DNA of 64,000 bases from an uncultured bacterium. GTDB taxonomy: Bacteria > Cyanobacteriota > Vampirovibrionia > Gastranaerophilales > Gastranaerophilaceae. Location: contig CASFNW010000001.1 of assembly GCA_949296245.1 (NCBI GenBank), positions 1-64,000 of the forward strand. Direction: 5' to 3'. The position numbers were made by a program, and so were the translations under genes. Positions 1 through 10,082 of this stretch are shown in pieces. Below the pieces are notes generated by a model that made no database searches, was not told the origin of the DNA, and saw nothing but the letters and a program-made list of their open reading frames with translations. The first letter of the stretch is position 1; each line of letters opens with the position of its first letter.

Positions 1-291
1 ATGTTTCACAATTGCGGATTAAAATTGAAAACATTAACTAAAGATGTATTTGAAAGAAAAGAAAAATACATAATATTTGACGGAAAAAAGATGAGAGAAA
101 GGGATTTACCAAATTTTGTAACTGGTCCGAGTGATATTGAAGGAATAACATGGAGTGAAATCAAATATTACCCGGAAGATGAAGCAATATTAAAAACAAT
201 GAAAACAGCTAGAGAACGTATTGAGTACAAAAAAAAATTACATAAAGCAGGCAGATATACAATAGAAGAATCGCCGGAAAATAAAAAATGA
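1..291 (+). CDS. hypothetical protein, possibly truncated at the window edge
   Basis: I do not recognise this protein. It is open from the first base and ends in TGA at 289-291; the ATG at base 1 may be internal, since nothing upstream is visible. The 96 visible residues are rich in Lys and Glu, with no membrane segment, signal peptide or cysteine pattern beyond a single Cys at position 5. The composition suggests a small soluble cytoplasmic protein. It lies 54 nt upstream of the MCE-domain gene on the same strand, but a separate -10 box before that gene suggests it need not be co-transcribed. Confidence 0.55.
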   Translation: MFHNCGLKLKTLTKDVFERKEKYIIFDGKKMRERDLPNFVTGPSDIEGITWSEIKYYPEDEAILKTMKTARERIEYKKKLHKAGRYTIEESPENKK

Positions 292-332
292 AAATTTCAT
301 CAATAACATTCATCCAAATAAATAAAATAATG

Positions 333-338
333 TATAAT
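333..338 (+). promoter_or_regulatory. -10 box placed for a leaderless MCE-gene transcript
   Basis: A perfect TATAAT at 333-338 lies 7 nt before the ATG at 346, and no Shine-Dalgarno sequence separates them. The expected start of transcription would fall at or next to the ATG. A -35 box is not convincing (best match TTCATC at 309-314). Confidence 0.4.
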
Positions 339-345
339 TAATACC

Positions 346-957
346 ATGAAAAAGTATTCAATATGGCTGACGGAATTTGTAATCTGGGGAATAGTGATAT
401 TCTCCGCTGTTTTTATCAGCCTTTACTTTTACACAAAAGATACAAAGGAAAACTATACCTATAACGTCTTTTTTAATGATGCTGACGGCTTAATTAAAGG
501 TTCACCTGTAAAAATACAGGGATATCAAATCGGGCATGTATCCAATATATCTCTGATAAATGATGAAGTGTTTATAACCTTTATAATAACTGATAAAGAT
601 ATTAAAATGCCGGAAAAATTAGCTGCAACTATTGCTTTTACCGGCATGGGCGGTTCAAAATCGCTTGAATTGTTTGTACCGCCTGAAGGTTCAAAAGCTG
701 GAAATTACATAACTACTATTGAGCCGAGACGTATTCAGGATTTTTATGTATATCAAAACCAGATTGCAAACAATATAGTTTCTATGACTGCTGCCTTTAT
801 GGAGCTTGCTGATGAGCAGAGAGTAAACTGGTTGAAAAACTTTATAAAAGAGCCTACAATGCTTAAATATATAGGCACAACCCTGGACAACGTACAACAA
901 AAAGAACAATCCTTTATGAACAAAAGGAGCAAAAATGCAGATACAAACAAAAAATAA
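346..957 (+). CDS. MlaD/MCE-domain membrane-anchored lipid-transport protein
   Basis: This protein has one N-terminal membrane segment (about residues 9-30) followed by an MCE domain (about 38-115) with the typical order of a short beta strand, a DADGLIKGSPVKIQG-type turn and a V-hydrophobic segment, then a Gly-rich MGGSKSLEL stretch. MCE proteins form rings that carry phospholipids between the inner and outer membranes, so it supports a two-membrane cell. At 203 residues it is a minimal single-MCE form with a helical tail (about 135-195). The ATP-binding and permease partners (MlaF, MlaE) are not visible downstream; they may lie left of the window. Its 3' end overlaps the start of upp by 23 nt. 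Start chosen at ATG 346; no ribosome-binding site is seen. Confidence 0.85.
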   Translation: MKKYSIWLTEFVIWGIVIFSAVFISLYFYTKDTKENYTYNVFFNDADGLIKGSPVKIQGYQIGHVSNISLINDEVFITFIITDKDIKMPEKLAATIAFTGMGGSKSLELFVPPEGSKAGNYITTIEPRRIQDFYVYQNQIANNIVSMTAAFMELADEQRVNWLKNFIKEPTMLKYIGTTLDNVQQKEQSFMNKRSKNADTNKK

Positions 958-1603
958 TGTCACAATTGTCAACCATCCTTTATGCGAGCATAATCTCGCA
1001 GTCATCAGAGACAAAGACATAAACTCTGACGGTTTTAAAAATTCAATGAAAAGATTGGCAACAATACTTGTTCTTGAAGCGACAAAGAATCTTCCGCTAA
1101 AAGAATATACGGTACAAACACCTATTACAACATGTAAAGTAAATAAATTAAATAATGACTACAAAATTATATTTGCTCCAATATTAAGAGCAGGATTAGC
1201 TATATCTGACGTTGCCAGTGAGATAGTACCCGATGCAAGTATTCAGCATGTGGGTATGTACAGGGATGAAACTACGCTGGAACCGGTCTGGTATTACGAC
1301 AAAACTCCTGTAAGTTACCAGAATCCTGATAAAATAAAAGTTTTTATTCTTGATCCAATGCTTGCAACAGGGAACTCCGCACATGCAACAGTTTCTCTAT
1401 TCTTAAAAAAAGGCATAGCAATTGAGAATATAGTCTTTGTCTCCATATTGAGTTCGCCTAAAGGCATTGGCCTTTTGACTAAAGATTTCCCTGATTTAAG
1501 AATAATTACGGCAAAAATAGATGAAGGACTGAATAGTAAAGGTTATATTGTGCCGGGTCTAGGTGATGCCGGTGACAGACTGTTCAATACATTTGAGAAA
1601 TAA
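935..1603 (+). CDS. upp: uracil phosphoribosyltransferase
   Basis: Upp makes UMP from uracil and PRPP, the pyrimidine salvage step, in the cytoplasm. The 222-residue length is close to the family norm (about 208). The PRPP-binding loop is clear at residues 140-150 (DPMLATGNSAH; families usually have GGS, here GNS), with the EPVWYYDK segment near 116-123 and the C-terminal uracil-binding stretch YIVPGLGDAGDRLF at about 203-216. A good Shine-Dalgarno (AAGGAG at 924-929) inside the end of the MCE gene supports the overlapping ATG at 935. It is followed after 2 nt by pgeF, another nucleoside-metabolism gene, so the two are probably translationally coupled. Confidence 0.95.
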   Translation: MQIQTKNNVTIVNHPLCEHNLAVIRDKDINSDGFKNSMKRLATILVLEATKNLPLKEYTVQTPITTCKVNKLNNDYKIIFAPILRAGLAISDVASEIVPDASIQHVGMYRDETTLEPVWYYDKTPVSYQNPDKIKVFILDPMLATGNSAHATVSLFLKKGIAIENIVFVSILSSPKGIGLLTKDFPDLRIITAKIDEGLNSKGYIVPGLGDAGDRLFNTFEK

Positions 1604-1605
1604 AT

Positions 1606-2352
1606 ATGTTTTACTTTGAAACCATTAATAACAAGAAGATTCTAAAATCAGATTTTCTCACTAAAGCACAGCATTTATTTACAACAAGAGAAACCGTTGT
1701 AACACCTAAAGATATAACTGGTCTGAATGAACTTTGTGAAACTAATCTTGAAGATATAGCAAAATATTTAAACATAATAAAAGAAGATATAATTTCTCCA
1801 GTGCAAACACATTCATCTAATATACAAACCGCTAAAAAAGGACACAGCTATCCTAATACGGATGCATTGATTCTGGAGGACAATGATATTGCTGTTTTGC
1901 TGAATTTTGCCGATTGTACACCTGTTATATTATATGATGGAAGCAACAATACAGGCGCTGTTGTACATGCAGGATGGCGCGGCACAGCCGCTTCAATTGT
2001 AGAAAAAACTGTTAAATTTATGCAGAAAAGATACTCAACAAAACCCGAAAACATAACTGCTATAATTGGTCCTGCAATTTCAATGAATAATTACGAAGTT
2101 GATAAAAATGTATTTGAACAGCTGTCAAAAACATTAAACAAAAACTATTCGGACTATTTTAATTACAACAATCAAACAGGAAAGTATAATATAGACTTAA
2201 AAACAATCAATTATCATCAGCTTGAAGAACTAGGCATCTTGAGAATTGACAAGTGTAATTATTGTACTTATGATTCGGTTGATGTATTCTTTTCTTACAG
2301 AAAAGAATACGGAAACACTGCACGCCACAGTGCAATTTTAAAATTATTATAG
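1606..2352 (+). CDS. pgeF: purine nucleoside phosphorylase / multicopper-oxidase-like YfiH family protein
   Basis: This is a YfiH/PgeF (LACC1-like) family enzyme, first called polyphenol oxidase and now known to act as a purine nucleoside phosphorylase/adenosine deaminase and to edit peptidoglycan precursors in some bacteria. The zinc ligands of the family are in place: His69 in QTHS, Cys104 in ADCTP and His121 in VVHAGWRG. The C-terminal Cys-containing segment CNYCTYDS and the [14 protein letters not shown] end are also typical. Length (248) is normal. It starts 2 nt after the upp stop codon. The pairing with upp favours the nucleoside-salvage role, though that is context only. Confidence 0.9.
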   Translation: MFYFETINNKKILKSDFLTKAQHLFTTRETVVTPKDITGLNELCETNLEDIAKYLNIIKEDIISPVQTHSSNIQTAKKGHSYPNTDALILEDNDIAVLLNFADCTPVILYDGSNNTGAVVHAGWRGTAASIVEKTVKFMQKRYSTKPENITAIIGPAISMNNYEVDKNVFEQLSKTLNKNYSDYFNYNNQTGKYNIDLKTINYHQLEELGILRIDKCNYCTYDSVDVFFSYRKEYGNTARHSAILKLL

Positions 2353-2369
2353 AGACAAGGGGAGCTTCA

Positions 2370-3680
2370 ATGTCAGTTATAGATAAATTATCATCAATCA
2401 GTGACACTTTAAGTAAAATTTTTCAATATGCTCAAAAAAATCCGGAAATAAAAGAAGATTTTGATGAGTACTTAAAAACTATTGGTGCATACAATGCAAC
2501 AGAATCAGAGATTAGTTCTGTACTTGTTACTTATGTATTTGAAAGAAATTTCCATAAAGGTTCTGATTCAGTTTTTTCAATGTATTTAAAAGACAACACT
2601 GATATTGATTCAAATACAAAAAACATTGTTCAAGCTCTTCAAAACTCTATAGATGCACTTTTTGAAGTAAAAAGCGTGCAAAAAAACGGGTTTGATTTGT
2701 ACAGCCTTGTCAATGAAAAGAACTATTTTGCAATGCCATTAGTAAAAATGAGCCACTTGAGAGGCATTTACAAGGGACATTACCTGCTTGCAAGAATATT
2801 CCCGTATGAAAATGAATACTACATAATAGAAATTAGAGAGACTTATTCATCTCTTGATAAAGACAAAGTGCTAAGATATGCGGTTGCTAAAATAATTGAA
2901 CAGCCGGAAAACTTATATAAAGATAATAAATTGAAATTGGCTGAAATTGAAGATCAAATTGCAAAATTTGCAGAAAAATTTAAATCCTGTTTTGGTACAG
3001 ATGAGATTGTTACAACAAATGAATATGTGGACAAACTCATCAGTGATTTCAATGATTACTATTTCGATTCATCAAAAAATCCTGATGAAATAAAAGAGCT
3101 CGTAAAACCGATTGAAAATTACGGCTATTTTAAAGTCCCCGAGTTTAACAGCAGCTACGACAACTACATTGAATCTTCTATGGCAGGATTTGCAAGCCAT
3201 AGTTCAAAATACGATGTAGGTTTGATATTTGATAAAGAACTCGGCATGTTTATTGTCCCGTTTTACGGTACTCTTTGCCATATTCTTGAATACGAAAATT
3301 ATAAAGAGGTACAGGGCTGGGACGAATGTATAAAAGCCTTTATAGAAAATGACAAAATACCGGCAAGACTTGTACAAAGGCTTGCTGATAAATATCCTGT
3401 ATTTATAGACAGGTTAAATGAAATATACAGCACTCAGAAAACACTGGATGAGTTTTTGGAAGAATATAAGCTTCACTATCTAAAAGACAAAATTTATTCA
3501 CCTACAAGCGTGCTGTATGCCTCAAAATCATTTGGTGATTTAATGGGATTTATTCCGAATGAGGAACAATTAAAAGCAAAAGAAATTCAGCAGGAACAAG
3601 GCAAAACAATAGGCAGAAATGATCCTTGCCCGTGCGGAAGCGGCAAAAAATATAAAAAATGCTGCGGAGCTGTGGTATAA
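2370..3680 (+). CDS. hypothetical protein with C-terminal SEC-C metal-binding motif
   Basis: The last 20 or so residues (about 415-433) form a complete SEC-C motif, [17 protein letters not shown], the zinc-binding tail first described in SecA and found on many unrelated proteins. The preceding 410 residues are soluble, acidic and rich in Tyr and Asp; I recognise no domain in them. SEC-C tails often mediate binding to the ribosome, SecB or nucleic acid, but no function can be assigned here. A strong ribosome-binding site (AAGGGGAG, about 2356-2363) supports ATG 2370. The gene follows pgeF by 17 nt and precedes the uracil-DNA glycosylase by 32 nt, so it probably shares their operon. Confidence 0.8.
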   Translation: MSVIDKLSSISDTLSKIFQYAQKNPEIKEDFDEYLKTIGAYNATESEISSVLVTYVFERNFHKGSDSVFSMYLKDNTDIDSNTKNIVQALQNSIDALFEVKSVQKNGFDLYSLVNEKNYFAMPLVKMSHLRGIYKGHYLLARIFPYENEYYIIEIRETYSSLDKDKVLRYAVAKIIEQPENLYKDNKLKLAEIEDQIAKFAEKFKSCFGTDEIVTTNEYVDKLISDFNDYYFDSSKNPDEIKELVKPIENYGYFKVPEFNSSYDNYIESSMAGFASHSSKYDVGLIFDKELGMFIVPFYGTLCHILEYENYKEVQGWDECIKAFIENDKIPARLVQRLADKYPVFIDRLNEIYSTQKTLDEFLEEYKLHYLKDKIYSPTSVLYASKSFGDLMGFIPNEEQLKAKEIQQEQGKTIGRNDPCPCGSGKKYKKCCGAVV

Positions 3681-3712
3681 TATAATAGCGATCGTTTATT
3701 AAAGGGTTGTTA

Positions 3713-4339
3713 ATGGAGCATCTTCTTACAGAAGTCAACTGCAAAGATTCTAAGATAAAATCTGCATCACTAAATGAGTTAAAGAATGTCTGCGAACAAT
3801 GCAGAGCCTGTGATTTGTGCAAAACAAGGACAACAGTCGTTTTTTCTGACGGCTCTGCTGATGCAAAGATTCTGCTTATAGGCGAAGCACCGGGTGCTGA
3901 TGAAGATGCTACAGGAACACCGTTTGTAGGAAGAGCCGGCCAGCTGCTAAACCAATTTTTAGAAGATGCCGGAATCGACAGAAAGAAAGACCTTTACATC
4001 TGTAATACAATAAAATGCCGTCCTCCCCAGAATAGAATACCTACAAATCAAGAAAAACAGGCATGTCAGGCATATCTTTTCGGACAAATTTCTATTGTCA
4101 GACCAAGGATAATATTGCTATGCGGCAGTACTGCTGCACAGACATTTATAAATCAGGATATTAAAATTTCCACACTCAGAGGCAAGTGGCTTAATATCTT
4201 TGAAAATATAGATACAATGGCTATTTTTCATCCGTCATATCTTCTCAGAAATCATTCAACTGAAACTGGCAGTCCCAGATGGCTGATGAAAAAAGACTTA
4301 GAAACCGTGAAGAAAAAATTAAATGAATTTGAGAACTAA
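3713..4339 (+). CDS. uracil-DNA glycosylase, family 4-like (Fe-S)
   Basis: This enzyme removes uracil from DNA in base-excision repair. It carries the family 4 signature around residues 57-77 (GEAPGADEDATGTPFVGRAG), the KCRPPQNRIP segment near 101-110 and the C-terminal HPSYLLR motif. Four cysteines at about 33, 36, 102 and 118 sit where the family's [4Fe-4S] ligands lie. Length (208) matches the family. I prefer ATG 3713 over an in-frame TTG at 3707 because AAAGGG at 3701-3706 is then 6 nt upstream. The stop codon overlaps that of the convergent MATE gene by 4 nt. Confidence 0.9.
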   Translation: MEHLLTEVNCKDSKIKSASLNELKNVCEQCRACDLCKTRTTVVFSDGSADAKILLIGEAPGADEDATGTPFVGRAGQLLNQFLEDAGIDRKKDLYICNTIKCRPPQNRIPTNQEKQACQAYLFGQISIVRPRIILLCGSTAAQTFINQDIKISTLRGKWLNIFENIDTMAIFHPSYLLRNHSTETGSPRWLMKKDLETVKKKLNEFEN

Positions 4340-5670
4340 TTTTTGTAAATTCTTTTTAACTGTATAAATTTTTTGTAAATCACTACAATGAATATAGCCG
4401 TCATAAAAAGAAATGATGTTGCAAGTCCTATCCAGAACCCTCTCAGTGACATGTGATAATGGTATGCCAGAAAATACCCGAAAGGTAAACCAAAAAGCCA
4501 GTAGCCAGCTATAAGTGAAACAGAAGCAATTTTTGTCATTTTCAAGCCTTTTAATATGCCGCTCAAGCTGACCTGACAGCCGTCAAACATGAGATAAAAA
4601 GCAGCTATATGAAGTATAGGAAGCCCGAGTGTAATCATATTCGGATTGGAAGTAAATATTTCAAATATTTGTTTCGGAAACAGAAGAAGCAAAGCAGAAC
4701 ATAATGCCATAAATGCAATTGACATAGAAGTACCTGAGAAAGAATATCTTTTAATTTCTTTGAGATTTTTAGCTCCGTTAAAATATCCTACTTTTATGGC
4801 AATTGCTGCAGATATAGACATAGGTATTACATAAGCACTGGAGGTAATTGTTACACCAATATTATGTGTTGCAGCCAGAATACCCGCTTCTCTTCCGACT
4901 AGTATTGTTATAAGATTGAAGCCTAAAAACTCCAAAAACATTGCTATTCCTATAGGGTAACCTATTTTAAGCAATTGTTTTACAAGGCTTTTGTCAAACG
5001 GATTTTTAAATCTAATTAAATCAAAGCAATATACAAGAAGCGTCAACCCCATAAGCATTCTAACAATAAATGCAGCCAGCGCCAATCCGATAACGCCCAG
5101 GCCTTTTATCGGCCCTGCGCCAAATACAAGTGTATACGCAAGAATAAAATTTAATACAAGCGCGAAAATTAGTATTAAATTCGGAAATTTTACAATTTCG
5201 TACGCCATTAAAAATTCTCTCAAACACTGATAAAGATACATTCCAAATAGCGAAAATGCACATATGAAAATATATTCCTTTATCATAGGAATAAGAGCCG
5301 GCTCAAAGCCCATTTTAGGGACTAATGGTACCATTAACAGGCAAATTGAGCAAAATATTACAGCAAGTATCATAGAATAATTTAATACTGTAATAAGAAA
5401 TTTTTTTGTAGGCTTTCTGTTGCCTCTCATATTTGACATCTGGATAGAAATTGCAGACATAAGCCCCATACCCATAATCAAAACGCAAAATATTATTGAA
5501 TTTGCAATACTTATAGCCGCAAGAGTATTTGTAGAATGCTTCGCTGCAATAAAAACATCAGTCGCGCCGATTAACACCTGCCCCAGATTACCGACAATCA
5601 GCGGCAGCGATAGATTTATAATTTCCGTAAAATATTTTTTATATGATTTAATGTTTTCGACTAAAAGCAT
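4336..5670 (-). CDS. MATE family multidrug/organic-cation exporter
   Basis: A 444-residue integral membrane protein with twelve predicted hydrophobic segments arranged as two six-helix halves, the MATE layout. The first half contains the conserved LSLPLIVGNLGQVLIGATDVFIA opening, typical of NorM/DinF-like proteins, and the second half a matching repeat near residue 235. MATE proteins expel cationic drugs or metabolites using a Na+ or H+ gradient across the inner membrane. The substrate cannot be told from the sequence. It stands alone on the minus strand between the UDG gene and the divergent rfb operon. Confidence 0.9.
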   Translation of the reverse strand: MLLVENIKSYKKYFTEIINLSLPLIVGNLGQVLIGATDVFIAAKHSTNTLAAISIANSIIFCVLIMGMGLMSAISIQMSNMRGNRKPTKKFLITVLNYSMILAVIFCSICLLMVPLVPKMGFEPALIPMIKEYIFICAFSLFGMYLYQCLREFLMAYEIVKFPNLILIFALVLNFILAYTLVFGAGPIKGLGVIGLALAAFIVRMLMGLTLLVYCFDLIRFKNPFDKSLVKQLLKIGYPIGIAMFLEFLGFNLITILVGREAGILAATHNIGVTITSSAYVIPMSISAAIAIKVGYFNGAKNLKEIKRYSFSGTSMSIAFMALCSALLLLFPKQIFEIFTSNPNMITLGLPILHIAAFYLMFDGCQVSLSGILKGLKMTKIASVSLIAGYWLFGLPFGYFLAYHYHMSLRGFWIGLATSFLFMTAIFIVVIYKKFIQLKRIYKN

Positions 5671-5789
5671 TGTAAAACTAAATTTATCATAACCAAACTA
5701 TTAAGCAAAGTTATACATTTTAATAAATTATATCTAAAAAACTTAAGTTATTATATAATTTTGTATGTTAGAAATGTGGATAAAAATAT

Positions 5790-6347
5790 ATGCCGTTTAA
5801 CTTCAAAAGATTGGATATAGAGGATGTTATTCTTGTTACTCCGAAAGTATTCGGAGATAGTCGCGGCTTTTTTATGGAGTCTTATCAAAAATCTGTTTTT
5901 GCACAAAACGGAATTTCCGATGACTTTAATCAGGATAACCATTCAAAATCTGCAAAAGGTGTTTTAAGAGGTCTGCATTACCAGACAAATCCCAAAGCAC
6001 AGGCAAAACTTGTAAGATGTTCCAGAGGCAAAATTTTTGATGTGGCTGTTGACATAAGAAAGACTTCTCCTACTTTTGGTAAATGGGTAGGTGAAATATT
6101 GTCTGAAGAAAACAAAAATATGCTCTATATACCGGCAGGGTTTGCTCATGGTTTTGTTGTGCTGAGTGATGAAGCAGAGCTATTGTATAAAGCGTCAAAT
6201 GAATATTCTCCGGCAAATGACAGAGGAATAAGATGGAATGATTCTGATATTAATATTCAATGGGGAATAGATTTTGAACCGTTAACAAGCGAAAAAGATT
6301 CAAAACAACCATTTTTTAAAGATATCAAAGAGGAGGATTTATTTTGA
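5790..6347 (+). CDS. rfbC: dTDP-4-dehydrorhamnose 3,5-epimerase
   Basis: RfbC (RmlC) inverts C3 and C5 of dTDP-4-keto-6-deoxyglucose, the third step of dTDP-L-rhamnose synthesis. The 185-residue protein has the RFGDSRGFF-like segment VFGDSRGFFMESY near 24-36, the catalytic-histidine stretch GVLRGLHYQ near 55-63, and YIPAGFAHGF with the second conserved His near 115-124. It is the first gene of an rfbC-rfbB-rfbD-rfbA operon whose members overlap or abut. A TATAAT-like box lies upstream (5754-5759). The start at ATG 5790 matches family alignments from MPFNFKRL. Confidence 0.95.
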   Translation: MPFNFKRLDIEDVILVTPKVFGDSRGFFMESYQKSVFAQNGISDDFNQDNHSKSAKGVLRGLHYQTNPKAQAKLVRCSRGKIFDVAVDIRKTSPTFGKWVGEILSEENKNMLYIPAGFAHGFVVLSDEAELLYKASNEYSPANDRGIRWNDSDINIQWGIDFEPLTSEKDSKQPFFKDIKEEDLF

Positions 6348-7330
6348 AACTACTGGTTACAGGCGGTGCAGGTTTTATCGGGAGCTGCTTTGTAAGACAT
6401 ATCCTTAATAAGTACAAAGATTATAAGGTAATAAATCTTGATGCACTTACTTATGCAGGGAATATTGAAAATCTGAACGATATAAAAAATAACCCTGATT
6501 ACGAGTTTGTGCACGGCAATATTTGCGACAAAAAGCTTGTGAGAGAGTTGATAATTGACGGCAGGGTTGATGCTGTCATAAATTTTGCTGCAGAAAGCCA
6601 CGTAGATCGCTCTATTACCGGTCCCGAAATATTCATAGAGACAAATGTACAGGGTACCTTGAATCTTCTGCAGGCAGCCAAAGAAGCAAATACCTACAGA
6701 TTCTTACAGGTTTCAACAGATGAAGTATACGGAACACTGGGCAAAGACGGATATTTTTATGAGACAACACCTCTTGCTCCGAATTCTCCATATTCAGCCT
6801 CAAAAGCAAGTGCAGACCTGCTTGTACGTGCATACTACGAGACATACAAAATGCCTGTACTGAACACCAGATGCTCAAACAACTACGGGCCTTATCAGTA
6901 TCCTGAAAAACTCATTCCTTTCTTTATTTCAAAACTTTTAAAAAATGAGAAGGTGCCTGTATACGGTGACGGGTTGAATGTCAGAGACTGGTTATATGTA
7001 TATGACCATTGCAGTGCTATTGATACAGTTCTTCACAAAGGAAGAGTAGGAGAGGTATATAACATAGGCGGTCATAATGAAAAAACCAACCTTGAGATTA
7101 CAAAGATAATTTTAGATGCGATGGGCAAAGATGAAAGTTCTATTGAATATGTCAAAGACAGATTAGGCCATGACAGACGTTATGCAATAGACAATCATAA
7201 AATCCAGACAGAACTTGGCTGGGAACCATCTTTAACATTTGAACAAGGCATAAAGCTGACAATTGACTGGTACCTCAATAATCAAGACTGGATAAAATCA
7301 ATTGAAGCAAAGAAAGCGAGTCTTGTGTAA
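6344..7330 (+). CDS. rfbB: dTDP-glucose 4,6-dehydratase
   Basis: RfbB (RmlB) converts dTDP-glucose to dTDP-4-keto-6-deoxyglucose with bound NAD, the second step of the rhamnose pathway. It has the NAD-binding TGGAGFIGS at residues 6-14, the catalytic triplet Thr-Asp-Glu in STDEVYG (125-127), and the YxxxK pair at Tyr150/Lys154. Length 328 is standard. The start is a TTG codon: AGGAGG at 6331-6336 lies 7 nt upstream and the TTG overlaps the rfbC TGA as TTGA, implying translational coupling. Confidence 0.95.
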   Translation: MKLLVTGGAGFIGSCFVRHILNKYKDYKVINLDALTYAGNIENLNDIKNNPDYEFVHGNICDKKLVRELIIDGRVDAVINFAAESHVDRSITGPEIFIETNVQGTLNLLQAAKEANTYRFLQVSTDEVYGTLGKDGYFYETTPLAPNSPYSASKASADLLVRAYYETYKMPVLNTRCSNNYGPYQYPEKLIPFFISKLLKNEKVPVYGDGLNVRDWLYVYDHCSAIDTVLHKGRVGEVYNIGGHNEKTNLEITKIILDAMGKDESSIEYVKDRLGHDRRYAIDNHKIQTELGWEPSLTFEQGIKLTIDWYLNNQDWIKSIEAKKASLV

Positions 7331-8166
7331 TGAATGAATACGGGAAAATACTCGTAACAGGTGCTAAAGGGATGCTCGGACGTGATTTATGTCCAATGTT
7401 GGAAGATTCAGGATTCGAAGTAATTGAAACAGATATCAATAATCTTGACATAACCGACGAGATGCAGGTTATGCGTGTTATTTCTTCTGAAAAGCCGGAT
7501 TATGTCATTCATTGTGCAGCATATACAAACGTAGATAAGGCAGAAGATGATTTAAAAACAGCCGCTTTAATTAATGCAACAGGAACTGAAAATGTGACAA
7601 AAGCCTGTCAAGAAAACGATTCTGTAATGGTCTACATTTCTACAGACTATGTATTTGACGGTGCCAAAAATACTCCATATATTCCTAAAGATAAACCTAA
7701 TCCAATAAATAATTACGGACAGACGAAACTTCAAGGTGAACAAGCGATTTTAAAACATTGTGAAAAATTTTATATTACTCGTACTAGCTGGTTATACGGT
7801 CATCATGGAAAAAACTTTGTGGAAACTATGATTTCTCTTGCTGACAAGCCTGAGGTTAATGTAGTAGACGACCAGATTGGCTGTCCGACATGGACCGTTG
7901 ATTTATCTGATGCAATCATCAGCCTAATAGATGATAAATCTCCTTATGGTATTTACCATGCCTGCGGAGGGGGTAAAACAAGCTGGTACGGTTTTGCCAA
8001 AGAAATTTTTAATTTAATGAATTTGGATGTAAATCTTCTTCCCTGCACAACTGATGATTTTCCCCGTCAGGCAAAACGTCCTCGTTACAGCGTAATGGAC
8101 AATGCGGGATTATTAAGAGACTGGAAACTTGCACTTAAAGAATATTTAGAATTGAGGGTGGATTAA
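7330..8166 (+). CDS. rfbD: dTDP-4-dehydrorhamnose reductase
   Basis: RfbD (RmlD) performs the last step, reduction of dTDP-4-keto-rhamnose to dTDP-L-rhamnose with NAD(P)H. The glycine-rich nucleotide loop TGAKGMLG lies at 10-17, STDYVFDG at 104-111, and the catalytic YGQTK at 129-133. Length 278 is normal. The ATG shares its A with the rfbB TAA stop (TAATG), so the two genes are translationally coupled. Confidence 0.95.
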   Translation: MNEYGKILVTGAKGMLGRDLCPMLEDSGFEVIETDINNLDITDEMQVMRVISSEKPDYVIHCAAYTNVDKAEDDLKTAALINATGTENVTKACQENDSVMVYISTDYVFDGAKNTPYIPKDKPNPINNYGQTKLQGEQAILKHCEKFYITRTSWLYGHHGKNFVETMISLADKPEVNVVDDQIGCPTWTVDLSDAIISLIDDKSPYGIYHACGGGKTSWYGFAKEIFNLMNLDVNLLPCTTDDFPRQAKRPRYSVMDNAGLLRDWKLALKEYLELRVD

Positions 8167-9044
8167 TGAAAGGTATAGTTTTAGCAGGCGGAGCAGGTAC
8201 AAGACTTTATCCCAGCACAATGGCTGTTTCAAAACAACTGCTGCCAATTTACGATAAACCGATGATTTACCATCCTATTTCCGTTTTAATGCTTGCAGGA
8301 ATAAAAGATATTCTTATTATATCTACACCGCAAGATTTACCTAACTTTAAAAAACTGCTTGGAGAAGGTTCACCGTACGGCGTAAAATTCAGCTACAAGG
8401 AACAGCCGTCGCCTGACGGTCTTGCACAGGCTTTTATACTTGGAGAAGAATTTATAGAAAATGACTGTGCAGCATTGATTCTGGGTGATAATATTTTCTA
8501 TGGACCCGGCTTTTCAGGTACATTAAAAAATGTAGTAAAAAGAACGCAGGAAACAGGAGGTGCTACTGTTTTCGGCTATCAGGTAAAAGATCCCGAAAGA
8601 TTTGGTGTTGTTTCATTTGATAAAAACGGCATTGCTAAAACAATCGAAGAAAAGCCTGCCCATCCTAAATCTAATTATGCTGTTACAGGTTTATATTTTT
8701 ATGACAACAATGTTGTACAATATGCAAAGAATCTTAAACCTTCAAAAAGAGGCGAGTTAGAAATTACTGATTTAAACAGAATATATCTTGAACAAAATAG
8801 GTTAAATGTAGAATTGTTAGGACGAGGATTTGCGTGGTTAGATACAGGAACTCACCACTCATTGCTTCAAGCCAGCCAGTACGTACACACTATTGAAGAG
8901 AATCAAGGAATAAAAATTGCCTGTCTTGAAGAAGTCGCATTTAGAATGGGGTTTGTAACCAAAGAACAATTACAGGAACAAGCAGAAAAATATAAAAATA
9001 ACGAGTATTTCAACTATATAAAAAGAATAATTTCTCAGGTATAA
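8166..9044 (+). CDS. rfbA: glucose-1-phosphate thymidylyltransferase
   Basis: RfbA (RmlA) makes dTDP-glucose from glucose-1-phosphate and dTTP, the first step and feedback-control point of rhamnose synthesis. It has the nucleotidyltransferase signature [11 protein letters not shown] (8-18) followed by [16 protein letters not shown], and later LGDNIFYG and EEKP motifs. Length 292 is typical of the shorter RmlA form. Its start again overlaps the preceding stop as TAATG. With rfbC, rfbB and rfbD the whole four-step pathway is present, so rhamnose is likely in an envelope or exopolysaccharide; no glycosyltransferase is in the window. Confidence 0.96.
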   Translation: MKGIVLAGGAGTRLYPSTMAVSKQLLPIYDKPMIYHPISVLMLAGIKDILIISTPQDLPNFKKLLGEGSPYGVKFSYKEQPSPDGLAQAFILGEEFIENDCAALILGDNIFYGPGFSGTLKNVVKRTQETGGATVFGYQVKDPERFGVVSFDKNGIAKTIEEKPAHPKSNYAVTGLYFYDNNVVQYAKNLKPSKRGELEITDLNRIYLEQNRLNVELLGRGFAWLDTGTHHSLLQASQYVHTIEENQGIKIACLEEVAFRMGFVTKEQLQEQAEKYKNNEYFNYIKRIISQV

Positions 9045-9051
9045 ATTTAAA

Positions 9052-10032
9052 ATGCAGACATTAATAATAAAAATTTTATCTTTATTTAATACAATAAATG
9101 AGAGTTTTTTCGCTCCTGTTGATTCATTAATAGAAAAATTACCGTTCAGCGAGTGGCTGTTGGATGCTATTATTGACAGTATTCACATGCTTCCGTTTTT
9201 GTTCATAATCTTTGTATTTATTGAACTTGTTGAATATTTTTATTCGGAAAAAATGACAGGACTTGCAAAATCTTCCAAAGCTGCCGGGCCTCTTGCAGGA
9301 AGCCTTGCCGCTTCTTTTCCGCAATGCGGATTTTCTGTAATAGCAAGTACCTTATACACAAAAAGACTCATAACAAAAGGGACACTGCTTGCAGTATACC
9401 TTTCTACATCAGATGAAGCAATACCGGTTATACTGTCGGAGCCGTCAAAAATTTATCTTGTAGTACCATTGCTGGTTGCAAAAATATTCATCGCACTCAT
9501 TGCAGGTTATTTTATTGATTTTATACCTGCATTTAAAGATAACTCTACATTAAATCAGATTAGTAATAATGAAGAATCAGAAGAAGAAAATAACCCGCAG
9601 GAAGGCTGTTGCAAGCACCATCTGAACAAAAGAAGAAAAAGAGACTTGTTCTTACATCCTCTTGAGCATACTTTTAATGTCTTTGTCTTTATTCTGTTAA
9701 TAACAGTTTTTCTAAACTATTTTATTTTTAGAATCGGAGGAGAAGAAAATCTCGGGCAATATTTCCTGCACGATTCATTCCTTCAGCCTATTGTAACTGC
9801 AATAATAGGCTTAATACCGAATTGTGCAGTATCAATTGCAATTACATTAATGTATTTAAAAGGTGCTATAGGCTTTGGTGCAGTAATTTCAGGCCTGTGT
9901 TCCAGCGCCGGATTAGGACTTCTTATACTTATTAAAAGAAACAGACCTTTTTCTGATACAATTCAAATAATTGGACTTCTTTTATTTATAAGTATAGTGT
10001 CAGGTCTATTGATACATATGTTTTACAATTAG
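9052..10032 (+). CDS. putative 10-TM heavy-metal/arsenic exporter-like permease
   Basis: A polytopic membrane protein of 326 residues with about eight to ten hydrophobic segments in two clusters separated by a charged loop. The loop contains GCCKHHLNKRRKRD (about 185-198), a Cys-His-rich stretch that could bind metal. The first half contains FPQCGFSVIASTLYTKRLITKGTLLAVYLSTSDEA, and the second a related IPNCAVSIAIT segment, a pattern I associate with the putative 10-TM heavy-metal exporter family (ArsP_2 type). The family name is a recognition from memory and the substrate is unknown. It follows rfbA by 7 nt and may simply read through from that operon. Confidence 0.65.
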   Translation: MQTLIIKILSLFNTINESFFAPVDSLIEKLPFSEWLLDAIIDSIHMLPFLFIIFVFIELVEYFYSEKMTGLAKSSKAAGPLAGSLAASFPQCGFSVIASTLYTKRLITKGTLLAVYLSTSDEAIPVILSEPSKIYLVVPLLVAKIFIALIAGYFIDFIPAFKDNSTLNQISNNEESEEENNPQEGCCKHHLNKRRKRDLFLHPLEHTFNVFVFILLITVFLNYFIFRIGGEENLGQYFLHDSFLQPIVTAIIGLIPNCAVSIAITLMYLKGAIGFGAVISGLCSSAGLGLLILIKRNRPFSDTIQIIGLLLFISIVSGLLIHMFYN

Positions 10033-10082
10033 ACAGTAGAAATTATGACTGAATGCTGTATATTTAATTTAGGAGTAAAAAT